Source: DASYKT01 sp963718105 (GTDB lineage Bacteria > Acidobacteriota > Blastocatellia > Pyrinomonadales > Pyrinomonadaceae). From it: a DNA stretch of 64,000 bases. The number at the start of each line of letters is the position of its first letter. Within the stretch, counting starts at the first letter, position 1. Position numbers and translations under genes: made by a program. A model generated the notes under the pieces. The model did no database searches. It was given only the letters and a program-made list of their open reading frames with translations, and had not been told where the DNA came from. The stretch spans positions 3,782,001 to 3,846,000 of the forward strand of contig OY970352.1 of NCBI GenBank assembly GCA_963718105.1, written 5' to 3'. Below, piece after piece: positions 1-7,372 of the stretch.

Positions 1-332
1 GTGAATTCCTCGTCCGGATTGGCGGCCGAGAAAACGTCCAGCCGGAAAGGGAATTTCTCCGGCGGCCCGCCCGCGGTGCCCGGACCCGCGGAACCGGCCG
101 GCTTGCTGAATTCGACCGTGAATTGCTCCGTCGCGCGAGCGGCAAAATCTCTTTCTACTTCCTCTTTTACACTGAGCCAATCCTGTTGCGTGTTGCCCAG
201 CGCTTTGGCTTTGGCAATACCGCGGACGGGCTTATCTAAAGTGTTGGTCACAGTAAAAATGATGGTCGCCTTGCCGCCGGCATCTGCTTTTACATCCGCT
301 GCGGCAACGGTGATATTAAAAATATTTGCCAT
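1..332 (-). CDS. Partial Ig-like/CARDB-like hypothetical protein (N-terminal part)
   Basis: A minus-strand reading frame opens with ATG at 332 and runs off the left edge of the window, so only about 110 residues are visible. It begins MANIFNITVAAADV and continues with a TVTNTLDKPVRG stretch and an AARATEQFTVEF stretch. This alternation of short strands resembles Ig-like or CARDB-type modules that describe mean and perturbed values of surface or scaffold proteins. A GGAGA ribosome site lies 8-12 nt upstream. There is no signal peptide at this start. The function is unknown and the C-terminus is missing; similar small modules occur in phage-tail-like and secreted proteins, but I cannot decide between these. 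Positions 333-564 hold no gene I can support. Confidence 0.6.
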   Translation of the reverse strand, partial: MANIFNITVAAADVKADAGGKATIIFTVTNTLDKPVRGIAKAKALGNTQQDWLSVKEEVERDFAARATEQFTVEFSKPAGSAGPGTAGGPPEKFPFRLDVFSAANPDEEF

Positions 333-564
333 GTTTTTTCTCTCCGGGAATGGTATGCGCTCAAAAAGAATACCATTCTTTGGCCGGTTTTTCGACGAAA
401 ATTTATTCGGCGCGCCATTGGCTTTAAATTGCCGCCAGCTTTAGCTAATGGATAGATAGATCGAACAAACAAAAAGAATGCCAACCAGGACGTTCAGAAA
501 TCATTTCCAATCCCGAACGCTCATTCACCAAATTTGAAATATTGGTGTCGACCCTACCGAACAC

Positions 565-1023
565 CTAAGGTTTTTTGTACACCATTTGCGCGTTTTCATT
601 CTCGTCTCGCTCTAGTAGTTCGTCTCGTACCAGCCTCAGCAGAGCCGTACTAAGCTTTTTCGAATCAATGTCATACCCACGCTTCTTCTTTAAATACTCT
701 CTAATAACTGACACTGGCTGAGGGGTATTAAAAAATCCAGCCTCTATTAAAGCGAGAATTGCCGGCTTCGGACCCAGGCCAGAAGATTTTTTATTTTTCT
801 TGATAGGGACAGAAGAGTTTGCGTTTGAAGAGCCCGGACCACTCAAACTTTTACTACTTCTCTTAGACGTAGTCTTTCGGTTGGTTTTTCGCGAAGAGAC
901 TTTAGTTCTTGAATCGGTTGTCAGTAAATCCAAAGCTCGATTGAAAGCTGCTTCTTGCATGCTTTCCGGAACCTGCTTTGCAATCTCAGCGGCTTCTTTG
1001 AAGACTTCTTTTAAATCCTGCAT
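565..1023 (-). CDS. Small basic protein with C-terminal winged-helix-like domain
   Basis: Encodes 152 aa starting MQDLKEVFKEAAEIAK. The start at 1023 is chosen because a perfect AGGAGG lies just upstream; the frame remains open further upstream but without a ribosome site. Residues 1-35 are helical. Residues 36-90 are a Ser/Lys/Thr-rich low-complexity linker. Residues 85-152 (KPAILALIEAGFF...VIREYLKKKRGYDI...LLRLVRDELLER) have the length and pattern of a winged helix. This is the last gene of a four-gene minus-strand operon (2722 to 565), 44 nt after the HEPN-like gene. The domain call comes from the pattern only, and no named family is claimed. A nucleic-acid-binding role is inferred. Confidence 0.65.
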   Translation of the reverse strand: MQDLKEVFKEAAEIAKQVPESMQEAAFNRALDLLTTDSRTKVSSRKTNRKTTSKRSSKSLSGPGSSNANSSVPIKKNKKSSGLGPKPAILALIEAGFFNTPQPVSVIREYLKKKRGYDIDSKKLSTALLRLVRDELLERDENENAQMVYKKP

Positions 1024-1067
1024 TGTTATATGCCTCCTAATTGTGGGTTGTCGGGTATAAATATAGT

Positions 1068-1802
1068 CTATGCAAAAACGGCATAAACATTGAGAGCTAA
1101 TATCTCCAAATGCCTGGCTACTGTACTGGCACCAATTTTCAGTGAGTTGGGGTGTCCGCATGCATTACGTAGTTTTAAGCAACTATCGAGCTCTTGCTTA
1201 ACGTTTTTACCAATCAAAGAAATAGAGACAGCTATTTCTAGGAACGTCGATTCCTTCATCTTGCTTAGATCATCGACTGTCGCCGCAGCTTTCCATTTGA
1301 GGTCGCGTTTAACCGCTTCTATATTGAAGGTGGCCAGATGCTTTTTGACCGTAATGTCGTAAAGCAGAGCAATCGCGCCAACCCAGGATAGAACAACAGC
1401 CGCTCGAAACAATGATTGTTCGGCACATACAATCGCTTCGGTCAGAAAAGCCAGCACATCTTTATTCGTAATTTTGCTAAGATGTTCTCGCAACGACTTT
1501 GCTTCGACAGCCGCCGGCGAGCCCGCTAATTCATGGGCGGCTAATTCAGCAACATACTCACGCCCTAAAGTTGTTAACTCCCATCCGAGTAAATTTCTGA
1601 ACACCTTGTCTCCGGCTGAGGCCAGATGGGAAGAGAAATTAATCTTTTTTGCTCCTTTTATGCCGCTTTCGATCGCAAGTTTTCGCACCATAGCGGTTAA
1701 AACCGCGCTCCCACCTCCCGCAGCCACGCAGAGTAACGCCGCATCGGTCTTATTTAGACTTTGCCTATGAACTGCCTGTTTAAGTTGTTCAATTGTTAGC
1801 AT
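1068..1802 (-). CDS. HEPN-like protein with N-terminal winged-helix-like region
   Basis: Encodes 244 aa. Residues 1-95 include a GWELTTLGREYVAEL segment typical of the wing and final helix of a winged helix-turn-helix. Residues 105-244 are almost all helical and contain LKLRNACGHPNSLKIG, which fits the R-x4-6-H signature of HEPN ribonuclease or toxin-like domains (R-N-A-C-G-H). HEPN proteins often act in RNA-targeting defence and toxin systems; that this one cleaves RNA is inference, since structural HEPN domains also exist. It starts 4 nt after the stop of the 135-aa gene, which implies translational coupling. It is flanked by three small proteins with winged-helix-like character, so the four probably form a functional unit. 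Confidence 0.6.
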   Translation of the reverse strand: MLTIEQLKQAVHRQSLNKTDAALLCVAAGGGSAVLTAMVRKLAIESGIKGAKKINFSSHLASAGDKVFRNLLGWELTTLGREYVAELAAHELAGSPAAVEAKSLREHLSKITNKDVLAFLTEAIVCAEQSLFRAAVVLSWVGAIALLYDITVKKHLATFNIEAVKRDLKWKAAATVDDLSKMKESTFLEIAVSISLIGKNVKQELDSCLKLRNACGHPNSLKIGASTVARHLEILALNVYAVFA

Positions 1803-1806
1803 TTCT

Positions 1807-2214
1807 CTACCTTTGAGATTTCGTCGACTGCTCTTTAGGAAGGGAGTCCAAAAACGCTTCTACTTTATGACCATTGGCGGTATACGTGCCTTTTATAGGA
1901 GAGTTTGCAAACCGATCCTCAATGGCATCTTTAGCCCGTGCGCGGATTTGATTATCAGGCAACCCTGTACTAGCTGCCAGCTCGCTAACGCTGACGCTAG
2001 CCGGGATGTCATCTGTCAACTGTGCGGCAAGGGATCTCGCTGCCAAAACAAGTTTAATTTTGTCCTTTGCGCTCAATGATCCAGACGATATGTGAACGGT
2101 GCCATTCTCTGTTACAACGCAGTGTTTCAACGCCTTCGTAATCAACACTTCTATTCTTTCGTTCAATACATCAGCGCTAACGATAAATTTCTTTTTTAAT
2201 TCATTTTTATCCAT
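1807..2214 (-). CDS. Small protein with winged-helix-like domain, HEPN partner
   Basis: Encodes 135 aa. The N-terminal 35 residues are charged and helical. Residues 50-135 contain DKIKLVLAARSLAAQL, then SVSELAASTGLPDNQIRARAK, a good helix-turn-helix pattern, and end in a short strand segment (GTYTANGHKVEAFLDSLP). It lies second in the minus-strand operon, 46 nt after the 155-aa gene and 4 nt before the HEPN-like gene. The tight coupling suggests that its product works with the HEPN protein, possibly as a regulator or antidote. No named family recognised. Confidence 0.6.
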   Translation of the reverse strand: MDKNELKKKFIVSADVLNERIEVLITKALKHCVVTENGTVHISSGSLSAKDKIKLVLAARSLAAQLTDDIPASVSVSELAASTGLPDNQIRARAKDAIEDRFANSPIKGTYTANGHKVEAFLDSLPKEQSTKSQR

Positions 2215-2260
2215 AAGCTGGTCCTTCTTTTTAATGCTCGTATCTGAAAACTTTCATTAA

Positions 2261-2722
2261 TCATTTCGATGAAACAGGTAAATCAAAACGAACAAACCGA
2301 TCGCCATGATGCGTAAGTTTATACGTTCCTCTTACGCTTCCTGACTGTATGAAATCTTTTTTGCTCTTGGCATCGCGCAAAGACTGGCCTACTACTTTCG
2401 GTGGCCGCACCGCTGCGCGAATATAGGCTCGACGTATGTCTTCCTCGGTGAACTCCTCTTGACCGTGCTCAGATAAATAAAATCCTAGGACTGTCACTGT
2501 TTCTAGATGTCCTTGCGGACCTTTCATTTCGATAAAAGCTCGCTCAGACATATTTTCCGCTGATTCATTTATCGAATAGGATGTGCTAGGTTTTTGTGAA
2601 GGCGGCGCTGAGGCTATAGCAGAAGTTAATCTTCTTATTTCATCTTGCACAAAGTCTCGTGGCCCTTCTAACGTAATACGCTTGTCATTTATTTCTATTG
2701 TTGCCGTAATTCTATCTTCCAT
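2261..2722 (-). CDS. Small protein with beta N-terminus and winged-helix-like C-terminus
   Basis: Encodes 153 aa from the ATG at 2722. A GTG two codons upstream is possible, but the AGAGG site fits the ATG. Residues 1-30 form strands ending in a helix (ITATIEINDKRITLEGP). A Ser/Pro-rich linker of about 25 residues follows. Residues 60-153 form a helix-rich domain (VLGFYLSEHGQEEFTEEDIRRAY...) ending in GTYKLTHHGDRFVRFDLP, which looks like a winged-helix wing. This is the first gene of the operon; an AT-rich stretch upstream (2730-2790) is the likely promoter region. It shares overall architecture with the other two small proteins of the operon: helical or strand N-terminus, low-complexity linker, winged helix. 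Function unknown. Confidence 0.6.
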   Translation of the reverse strand: MEDRITATIEINDKRITLEGPRDFVQDEIRRLTSAIASAPPSQKPSTSYSINESAENMSERAFIEMKGPQGHLETVTVLGFYLSEHGQEEFTEEDIRRAYIRAAVRPPKVVGQSLRDAKSKKDFIQSGSVRGTYKLTHHGDRFVRFDLPVSSK

Positions 2723-2806
2723 AGTCACCTCTTAGATTAAAAACTTTTCTATAATAGATGTAATCTGTAAACAAGTCAAGTCAAATAGCTCATACACGCT
2801 TGCAGG

Positions 2807-3029
2807 GACCGCGCGCGACCGCCCAACGCGGTAGCCGATCCGCGCCTACAGAAATAGCAGCTAAGTAATCGGCAATCAAAATGCGGACATGCTCCCCATG
2901 CTTGCTAGTAAAAAACGCATTTTGAGCTATGTAGGGGGTGTTTCCGCAGCCAATATTCAAACATTTGGCTGGTTTGCCCTCAGTGAAGGTTGGACGACGC
3001 TCTTTTACTAAAGTCTCTACAGAGAAAGC
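2807..3029. repeat. 223-bp direct repeat, copy 1
   Basis: This segment recurs almost unchanged 365 bp further on (3172-3394), with only a TC/CT difference seen near the right end. The two copies are separated by 142 bp of AT-rich DNA. Both copies are open on the minus strand and would encode the same roughly 70 residues, containing LNIGCGNTPY and GADRLPRWAVARG, but neither has a clear ribosome site. The copies may be two remnants of the end of one coding sequence, or a duplicated mobile or recombination site. No function is assigned. Confidence 0.85.
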
Positions 3030-3171
3030 TGTCAAACAAGAAATACATTTACTTGGCGATTACTTGTAATATACTATAACTATAATCATTGTAGTTAAAA
3101 TAGTTAAGATGTTTATTTATAAGAATTAAGCAATTTACAAATCAATATAAAATTGTAATTAAACTTGTGGA

Positions 3172-3394
3172 GACCGCGCGCGACCGCCCAACGCGGTAGC
3201 CGATCCGCGCCTACAGAAATAGCAGCTAAGTAATCGGCAATCAAAATGCGGACATGCTCCCCATGCTTGCTAGTAAAAAACGCATTTTGAGCTATGTAGG
3301 GGGTGTTTCCGCAGCCAATATTCAAACATTTGGCTGGTTTGCCCTCAGTGAAGGTTGGACGACGCTCTTTTACTAAAGCTTCTACAGAGAAAGC
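3172..3394. repeat. 223-bp direct repeat, copy 2
   Basis: This is the second copy of the repeat at 2807-3029, in the same orientation. The homology stops abruptly after AGAGAAAGC at 3394, and on the left at GACCGCGCGCGACC. The DNA between the copies (3030-3171) is AT-rich with no gene. The region 3395-3551 holds only the leader of the BON lipoprotein gene. Confidence 0.85.
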
Positions 3395-3551
3395 CTCCTA
3401 CCAAGTTAAGTACAGAACTTGTTTTCTTGATTATCCAAAAAATAAAATTTAAAGGCACAAGTTTTGCATTTTATATCGTTCTTTGGGACTGGATGTATGC
3501 AATTACTACATCTTTTAATACTGTCCGAATGGACAAAAATGGAGGATTAGA

Positions 3552-4079
3552 ATGAAGTATAAACTTTTAACATTAACCGTTGGTTTGCTGGCCGTGGCAA
3601 TATTTTTTGCGGCTTGCAGCGGCGGTTCCGAGGGTAATAACACCCGCAATACCAACATAAATAAGGCGACCCCCACGCCCGCGGCAACCGCCACACCCGG
3701 CAATAGCAACAAGTGGAATGCCAACATCAGCAAGGAAGAGTACGAAAAGGACAAGTCCGGCTATGAAAAAGGTAAGTCTACGACCGAGGTCATCGGTACT
3801 GGCTTAAACGATAGCTGGCTGTGGTTCAAGGTACGCTCGGCGCTGGCGATGGTAGACGATCTGCGCGATTCGACGGTCAGCGTCAGCGTTTCGGACGAAG
3901 TGGTAACTTTGGCCGGGACCGTGGCAAGCGCTGCTCACAAAGCCTCGGCGGAGAAAACCGCCAAAGGCGTCACCGGCGTTAAAAGCGTCAAAAATGAGCT
4001 GAAGGTTTCCGCAACCGATTCGGTGGCCAATCACGTGGTCAACGGAAACACCAGGCCGGCAAACGCGAACAAGAAATAA
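3552..4079 (+). CDS. BON-domain lipoprotein
   Basis: Encodes 175 aa. Residues 1-21 form a lipoprotein signal peptide ending in FFAAC, so Cys21 is probably lipidated. A Thr/Pro/Asn-rich linker (about 25-75) follows. A BON domain (about 85-155) contains DSWLWFKVRSALAM, SVSVSDEVVTLAGTV and GVKSVKNELKV. BON domains (OsmY-like) bind phospholipid or peptidoglycan-associated surfaces and usually protect the envelope in stress. The protein should sit in the periplasm on a membrane. A GGAGG ribosome site lies 7 nt before the ATG. A bidirectional terminator follows. The family call is firm; the specific role is inferred. Confidence 0.85.
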   Translation: MKYKLLTLTVGLLAVAIFFAACSGGSEGNNTRNTNINKATPTPAATATPGNSNKWNANISKEEYEKDKSGYEKGKSTTEVIGTGLNDSWLWFKVRSALAMVDDLRDSTVSVSVSDEVVTLAGTVASAAHKASAEKTAKGVTGVKSVKNELKVSATDSVANHVVNGNTRPANANKK

Positions 4080-4102
4080 GCTTTTTCAAATTCGCAAAAA
4101 AT

Positions 4103-4132
4103 AAAGGCGGGGTAGTAAATACCTCGCCTTTT
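4103..4132. terminator. Bidirectional rho-independent terminator
   Basis: Two 12-bp arms (AAAGGCGGGGTA and TACCTCGCCTTT, one G-T pair) with a 5-nt loop are followed by TTTT on the right and preceded by an A-run on the left. It lies between the convergent BON lipoprotein gene and the small membrane protein gene and would serve both. Confidence 0.8.
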
Positions 4133-4154
4133 CCGTTACCTCTTTTAACGCAGC

Positions 4155-4379
4155 TTAGAGCGGCGCGTTGGTGTTAGCCGGCTTATTAGTATTATCCGCG
4201 GCCGCTGAGTTAACCGCTGAATTTGCGGCAATATTCGTATTGCTGTTGGTATTTGCCTTATTTGCGTTCGCGTTGGCGGGCGGTTTAGGCGCCGGCGGCG
4301 GTTCCGGGTGATGAGTGCAAAACCACGCACCAAAGATGATCAAAATAATTATGATTATAAGCGGCACTAGCCATTTCAT
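4155..4379 (-). CDS. Small single-pass membrane protein with Asn/Ala-rich tail
   Basis: Encodes 74 aa. Residues 1-20 form one strong hydrophobic segment (VPLIIIIILIIFGAWF) followed directly by a Pro/Ala/Asn/Thr low-complexity tail with repeated AN and TN units. The tail resembles the linker of the neighbouring BON lipoprotein. It probably sits as an N-terminally anchored periplasmic tail. A GAGGGA site lies about 10 nt upstream. Function unknown; such tiny Asn-rich anchors seem common in this lineage. Confidence 0.6.
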   Translation of the reverse strand: MKWLVPLIIIIILIIFGAWFCTHHPEPPPAPKPPANANANKANTNSNTNIAANSAVNSAAADNTNKPANTNAPL

Positions 4380-4448
4380 AGTCGAAGTCCCTCTTTCCTC
4401 TGGAGTAGCGGCTGATCTTTGATAGCTTTGAGTTTAGGTAACTTTACC

Positions 4449-5171
4449 TTATTTTTGTTCCAACCGCCACTTTTTTCCTTTTTCCACCAGGGCATCGAGC
4501 GCAGCCTGGAGTTCCTTTTGTTTATTTTCCGTATCGCCCTTTTCACCCTTTGCAGCCGAAACATAGATCGGTTCACCGATGAAAACCTTAGCTTTGGTGA
4601 ACGGGCGAGGTATTTGCATCTTGTCCCAGCTATTTGTTTCGCTGAAATGTTTTACCTCAATATGAAGCGGAAGCATGGGCATTCCCGCTTTCCTGGCCAG
4701 CAAAACGGCGCCGTCCTTGGCCACATAAGGAGGCCCTTTCGGCCCGTCCACGATAAAACACATGGCAATACCCTGCTTTGCCAGGCGGATCATTTCCACC
4801 AAACCTTTGACCCCGCCGCGGGTGGAAGACCCTCGCACCGCGCCGTTGCCCTGCAGTTGGATCAGGCGGGCAATGTATTCACCGTCAAAGCTTTGCGAGG
4901 TCATGGCGATGATCTTTCGCTTGCGCAGGTAATATGTGCTCAGAAAAAGGCGGTCGTGCCAAAGGACCCAGATAGGTTTCTCGCCCTTCTTAAGGATATT
5001 TTCGTAATGCTGCTCGCCTTCGCTTTCAAAACTGATGGTCCGGGCAGTCAGGCCGATCAGCCAGGACGCCACCCGCGCGATCGCCCGGATCTGCAGCCCT
5101 TTATCCCATGAATAATCCTCAAGGCGGGACAGTTGAAATGCTTCGATATTTTCCAGTTCCTGTTTGCTCAT
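4449..5171 (-). CDS. DUF374 lysophospholipid acyltransferase-family protein
   Basis: Encodes 240 aa from the ATG at 5171; a TTG just upstream is an alternative. The DUF374 subgroup of the LPLAT superfamily is recognised by WVLWHDRLFLSTYYLR near residue 70 (His-x4-like active site with HDR), the GEYIARLIQLQG and RGSSTRGGVKGL region around 95-120, and CFIVDGPKGPPYVAKDGAV around 140-158. These proteins transfer acyl groups to lipid A-like or phospholipid acceptors at the inner membrane. The acceptor here is unknown. A basic C-terminus is predicted. It is divergent from the receiver/ATPase gene at 5280, so 5172-5279 should hold both promoters. Confidence 0.8.
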   Translation of the reverse strand: MSKQELENIEAFQLSRLEDYSWDKGLQIRAIARVASWLIGLTARTISFESEGEQHYENILKKGEKPIWVLWHDRLFLSTYYLRKRKIIAMTSQSFDGEYIARLIQLQGNGAVRGSSTRGGVKGLVEMIRLAKQGIAMCFIVDGPKGPPYVAKDGAVLLARKAGMPMLPLHIEVKHFSETNSWDKMQIPRPFTKAKVFIGEPIYVSAAKGEKGDTENKQKELQAALDALVEKGKKWRLEQK

Positions 5172-5279
5172 CAAATTGCTTCAAAGATGATGCGAAAAAG
5201 TGCTATTATTTGCAACAAGTGCTGAAATTTTGACGTAGATTGATTTAGAGCTTTCCCCGACGGCTGAGTTGTGTAAAAA

Positions 5280-6098
5280 ATGCAGCGAAAGATCCTACTA
5301 ATCGATGACCATGACGACCTCGGCACCGCTTTGGACGTAACATTCAGCGCCCTGGGGCATCAGGTTATAGCTTTGGATAACCGCCCTGAAGCCCTGGAAG
5401 TTTCAGGCCTCGCCGATTTTGACCTGATAATCACGGACCTCGACAATATCGATCATTGCGCGAATCTGAATCTGAACGGAAAGACCGCCGCCTGCCTGCC
5501 CTCAAACATTTCTTCTATCTCAGACGATGAGGTGATAAAAGCTTTCAAGATCTCAGCCGCCAATTATTCCCGCCACAATTTTGACGAAAACGAATTGCTG
5601 GAGCTTTTTGCCATCACTCTCGACTTCAAAGAAAGATATGTGGATAAAGCCGAGGACATCCAAAATGTCAGAGAGAAGATCGAATTCGAACTGCCCAGCA
5701 CCATCGCGCTGATGCATGTCGTGCTCGATTACCTGATGAAGCGGACGGAAAAAGTCGGCGTTTGCGATGTCGAAAGCTCAAATCTTTTTGTCGCGCTGGA
5801 CGAAGCTTTTGTAAACGCGGTCAAGCACGGCAATCGTTACAACCCGGACAAACTGGTACGAATTACCGCCGATGTCTCTACTAAAGAAGTGAGTTTTACC
5901 GTCGAAGATGAAGGAGACGGCTTTAACGTCGCCGAAATTCCCGATCCGCTCGACCCCGATAATCTTTTCAAAACATCCGGCCGCGGCGTCCTCCTGATCC
6001 ACAACATAATGGACGAAGTCACCTATAACGAACGCGGCAACCGTCTGACAATGGTCAAGAAAAAATCACACGATCACCAGCAGCCTGCTGAGAACTAG
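5280..6098 (+). CDS. Receiver domain plus RsbW-like ATPase signalling protein
   Basis: Encodes 272 aa. Residues 1-120 form a response-regulator receiver domain, with the acidic pocket in LLIDDHDD and the likely phospho-acceptor Asp in LIITDLDN. Residues 140-260 form a GHKL ATPase of the anti-sigma or serine kinase type: N-box LDEAFVNAVKHGN, G1 VEDEGDGFN, G2 SGRGVLLI. It has no HisKA dimerisation domain, so it is more like an RsbW or SpoIIAB switch driven by phosphorylation than a histidine kinase. The partners (STAS antagonist, sigma factor) are not in this window. No ribosome site is obvious, as the leader ends in GTGTAAAAA before the ATG. Confidence 0.8.
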   Translation: MQRKILLIDDHDDLGTALDVTFSALGHQVIALDNRPEALEVSGLADFDLIITDLDNIDHCANLNLNGKTAACLPSNISSISDDEVIKAFKISAANYSRHNFDENELLELFAITLDFKERYVDKAEDIQNVREKIEFELPSTIALMHVVLDYLMKRTEKVGVCDVESSNLFVALDEAFVNAVKHGNRYNPDKLVRITADVSTKEVSFTVEDEGDGFNVAEIPDPLDPDNLFKTSGRGVLLIHNIMDEVTYNERGNRLTMVKKKSHDHQQPAEN

Positions 6099-6207
6099 GA
6101 AATTGTTTTTGTTCCATGCGGTTTTAAATGGAGCAATGAAACAGGCCGGGCTCCAGAAAATCTCATAAATAGTGCTGTTACAAGCAGATGCGACAAGGAA
6201 CGCGAAG

Positions 6208-6260
6208 TGTTTCATTGTTTCAGGCGTTTCACAATGAAACAGTGAAACAAAAATGAAACA
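6208..6260. repeat. Cluster of GTTTCA/TGAAAC motifs
   Basis: Within about 55 bp the hexamer TGAAAC or its complement GTTTCA occurs six times, including an inverted pair (GTTTCATTG and CAATGAAAC). It lies downstream of the receiver/ATPase gene in a 720-bp region without genes. It could be a protein-binding array or a low-complexity remnant; a further isolated TGAAAC lies near 6137. Confidence 0.4.
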
Positions 6261-6438
6261 GAAATCTTAAAAATCATACGCGGTTGCCCAAAAATAAATA
6301 AAAGCGGCTTGAAAAGAGCGGCGGAGAGTTAGAACTTCCGAAAATGAAATACCGCGAGGTTATTATGGCCGATAGCTGTTCCTTTTTGTAGAAGGGGTTT
6401 TGGAGAAGTCTGTTTTTTGGTGATCTTTAGCTATTATG

Positions 6439-6623
6439 ATGAGGCCAGAACCGGGAACGATAGTGACCGGGTTTCTTTTTGTCAGTTAAAGAACCACCCC
6501 GTCATCGCTTCGCGATGCCACCCCTCCTTCGTAAGGGAGTTTGTGCCTTTTGCGCTTTTTTTGCGGCCGAGTATTATTTTAGGACCGAAACCCGGTCGCT
6601 ACCGCTCCCGGTTCTGACCTCAT
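6439..6623. mobile_element. MITE-like element with 37-bp inverted ends
   Basis: The left end (6439-6475) and right end (6587-6623) are imperfect inverted complements over 37 bp with about 4-5 mismatches. Both carry CAGAACCGGGA and GACCGGGTTTC. The 111-bp interior has a smaller hairpin (ATCGCTTCGCGAT) and no gene. The structure is that of a non-autonomous inverted-repeat element or a folded RNA. No target-site duplication is clear. Related GGGAGCGGTAGCGACCGGGT words are, to my knowledge, common between genes in this bacterial group, which fits a dispersed repeat. Confidence 0.65.
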
Positions 6624-6643
6624 TCCTATAGGACTTTAAGATA

Positions 6644-6817
6644 AGAGCGGGCGCAAGCGGCCCTTCCGGACTGCAAGTTTATTTAGTCTCACTATTAACT
6701 ATGCACTGTGAACTATTAACTGTAATCAAATGAAAAATAGTTAATAGTTCACAGTGCATAGTTAATAGTTTCAAGCCGGATACCTATCAGGTCAGGAAGG
6801 GTTGCTTGCGCCCGCTT
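6644..6817. repeat. Nested inverted repeat with perfect 31-bp inner arms
   Basis: Outer arms (about 6644-6666 and 6795-6817) pair through GCGGGCGCAAGC and its complement. Inside, 6691-6721 and 6739-6769 are a perfect 31-bp inverted repeat, each arm built from ACTATTAACT units around ATGCACTGTG, with a 17-nt loop. The arm itself contains a smaller near-repeat. It could form a long cruciform or a very stable RNA hairpin and lies directly downstream of the XRE gene, so it may also end that transcript. Confidence 0.85.
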
Positions 6818-6822
6818 TTGAT

Positions 6823-7086
6823 TTATTTGTATTTTGCCGGTAGATCTAATTCGTCATCCACCATCTTATCTATAATAATGCCTGTTATTTTAGCGTAAGC
6901 TCTGAGAGTCAAAACTCCGGGCATGTTTCGTCCGAGCTCGTATAAAGCAACGGAACTCGCCCTTACCGTCACTCCTTGTCGTTCTAAAGCAGCAGCCATC
7001 CCGGTTTGCGACAAACCCAATTTTGTGCGGATCATTTTCAACTTTTCCGCTAATCTCTCAGGCCGTTGTTGTTTGCCGTGTCCCAT
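6823..7086 (-). CDS. XRE-family helix-turn-helix regulator
   Basis: Encodes 87 aa. A helix-turn-helix domain fills residues 13-72: LKMIRTKLGLSQTGMAAALE (helices 1-2), then VTVRASSVALYELGRNMPG (recognition helix region) and TLRAYAKITGI. It ends with a short acidic tail. It has the size of a stand-alone Cro/C1-type repressor. The gene starts 42 bp from a perfect 22-bp palindrome (7128-7149) that overlaps a strong promoter reading the other way, a typical self-regulation layout. An AGGAG site lies 11 nt before the ATG, slightly long. The target genes are unknown; the hypothetical at 7373 is the obvious candidate. Confidence 0.8.
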   Translation of the reverse strand: MGHGKQQRPERLAEKLKMIRTKLGLSQTGMAAALERQGVTVRASSVALYELGRNMPGVLTLRAYAKITGIIIDKMVDDELDLPAKYK

Positions 7087-7101
7087 CAGGAAAAATTCTC
7101 C

Positions 7102-7130
7102 TTGACACGGCGTTGCTGCTTTCTTATACT
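7102..7130 (+). promoter_or_regulatory. Strong sigma-70 promoter reading right
   Basis: A consensus TTGACA (7102-7107), a 17-bp spacer and TATACT (7125-7130) lie on the plus strand. Transcription would start near 7137, inside the palindrome, and read toward the hypothetical gene at 7373. The leader contains a hairpin at 7302-7330 (CACCAC/GTGGTG around CCCGT/ACGGG). Confidence 0.65.
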
Positions 7131-7149
7131 ACTTGTAATTACAAGTAGT
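7128..7149. promoter_or_regulatory. Perfect 22-bp palindrome, likely XRE operator
   Basis: The half-site ACTACTTGTAA is followed immediately by its exact complement. It covers the end of the -10 element and the start point of the plus-strand promoter and sits upstream of the divergent XRE gene. Binding here would block transcription to the right and could regulate the XRE gene as well. Confidence 0.65.
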
Positions 7150-7372
7150 GATTCAAACTTTACTCCGCACACCGAATTGTTATTTATCCGGTTGCGGAAT
7201 TGGTTCAAACCGTAACGCTCTTTCTAAGGATCAGCGGCATTCTGATGCTCGGTTTTTTCAAAGATGTGGGTGTTGAAAAAATTGTAACAGCCCTGTCAAT
7301 TTCACCACCCCGTAACGGGGTTTGTGGTGATCGACAATAAATATATAGCATTCTTACCAAACTCCCAAAAGT

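Noticed and set aside
290..484. 64-aa minus-strand frame before the first partial gene
   Set aside because: Overlaps the start of the partial gene in another frame, has no ribosome site and no coding character.
2790..3325. Possible methyltransferase gene from LNIGCGNTPY on the minus strand
   Set aside because: The motif resembles a SAM-binding loop, but the rest of the 70 residues does not fit a methyltransferase, both copies are identical fragments, and there is no start or ribosome site.
6208..6260. TGAAAC cluster as a CRISPR array
   Set aside because: The units are only 6-9 bp with irregular spacing and inverted copies; no repeat-spacer structure.
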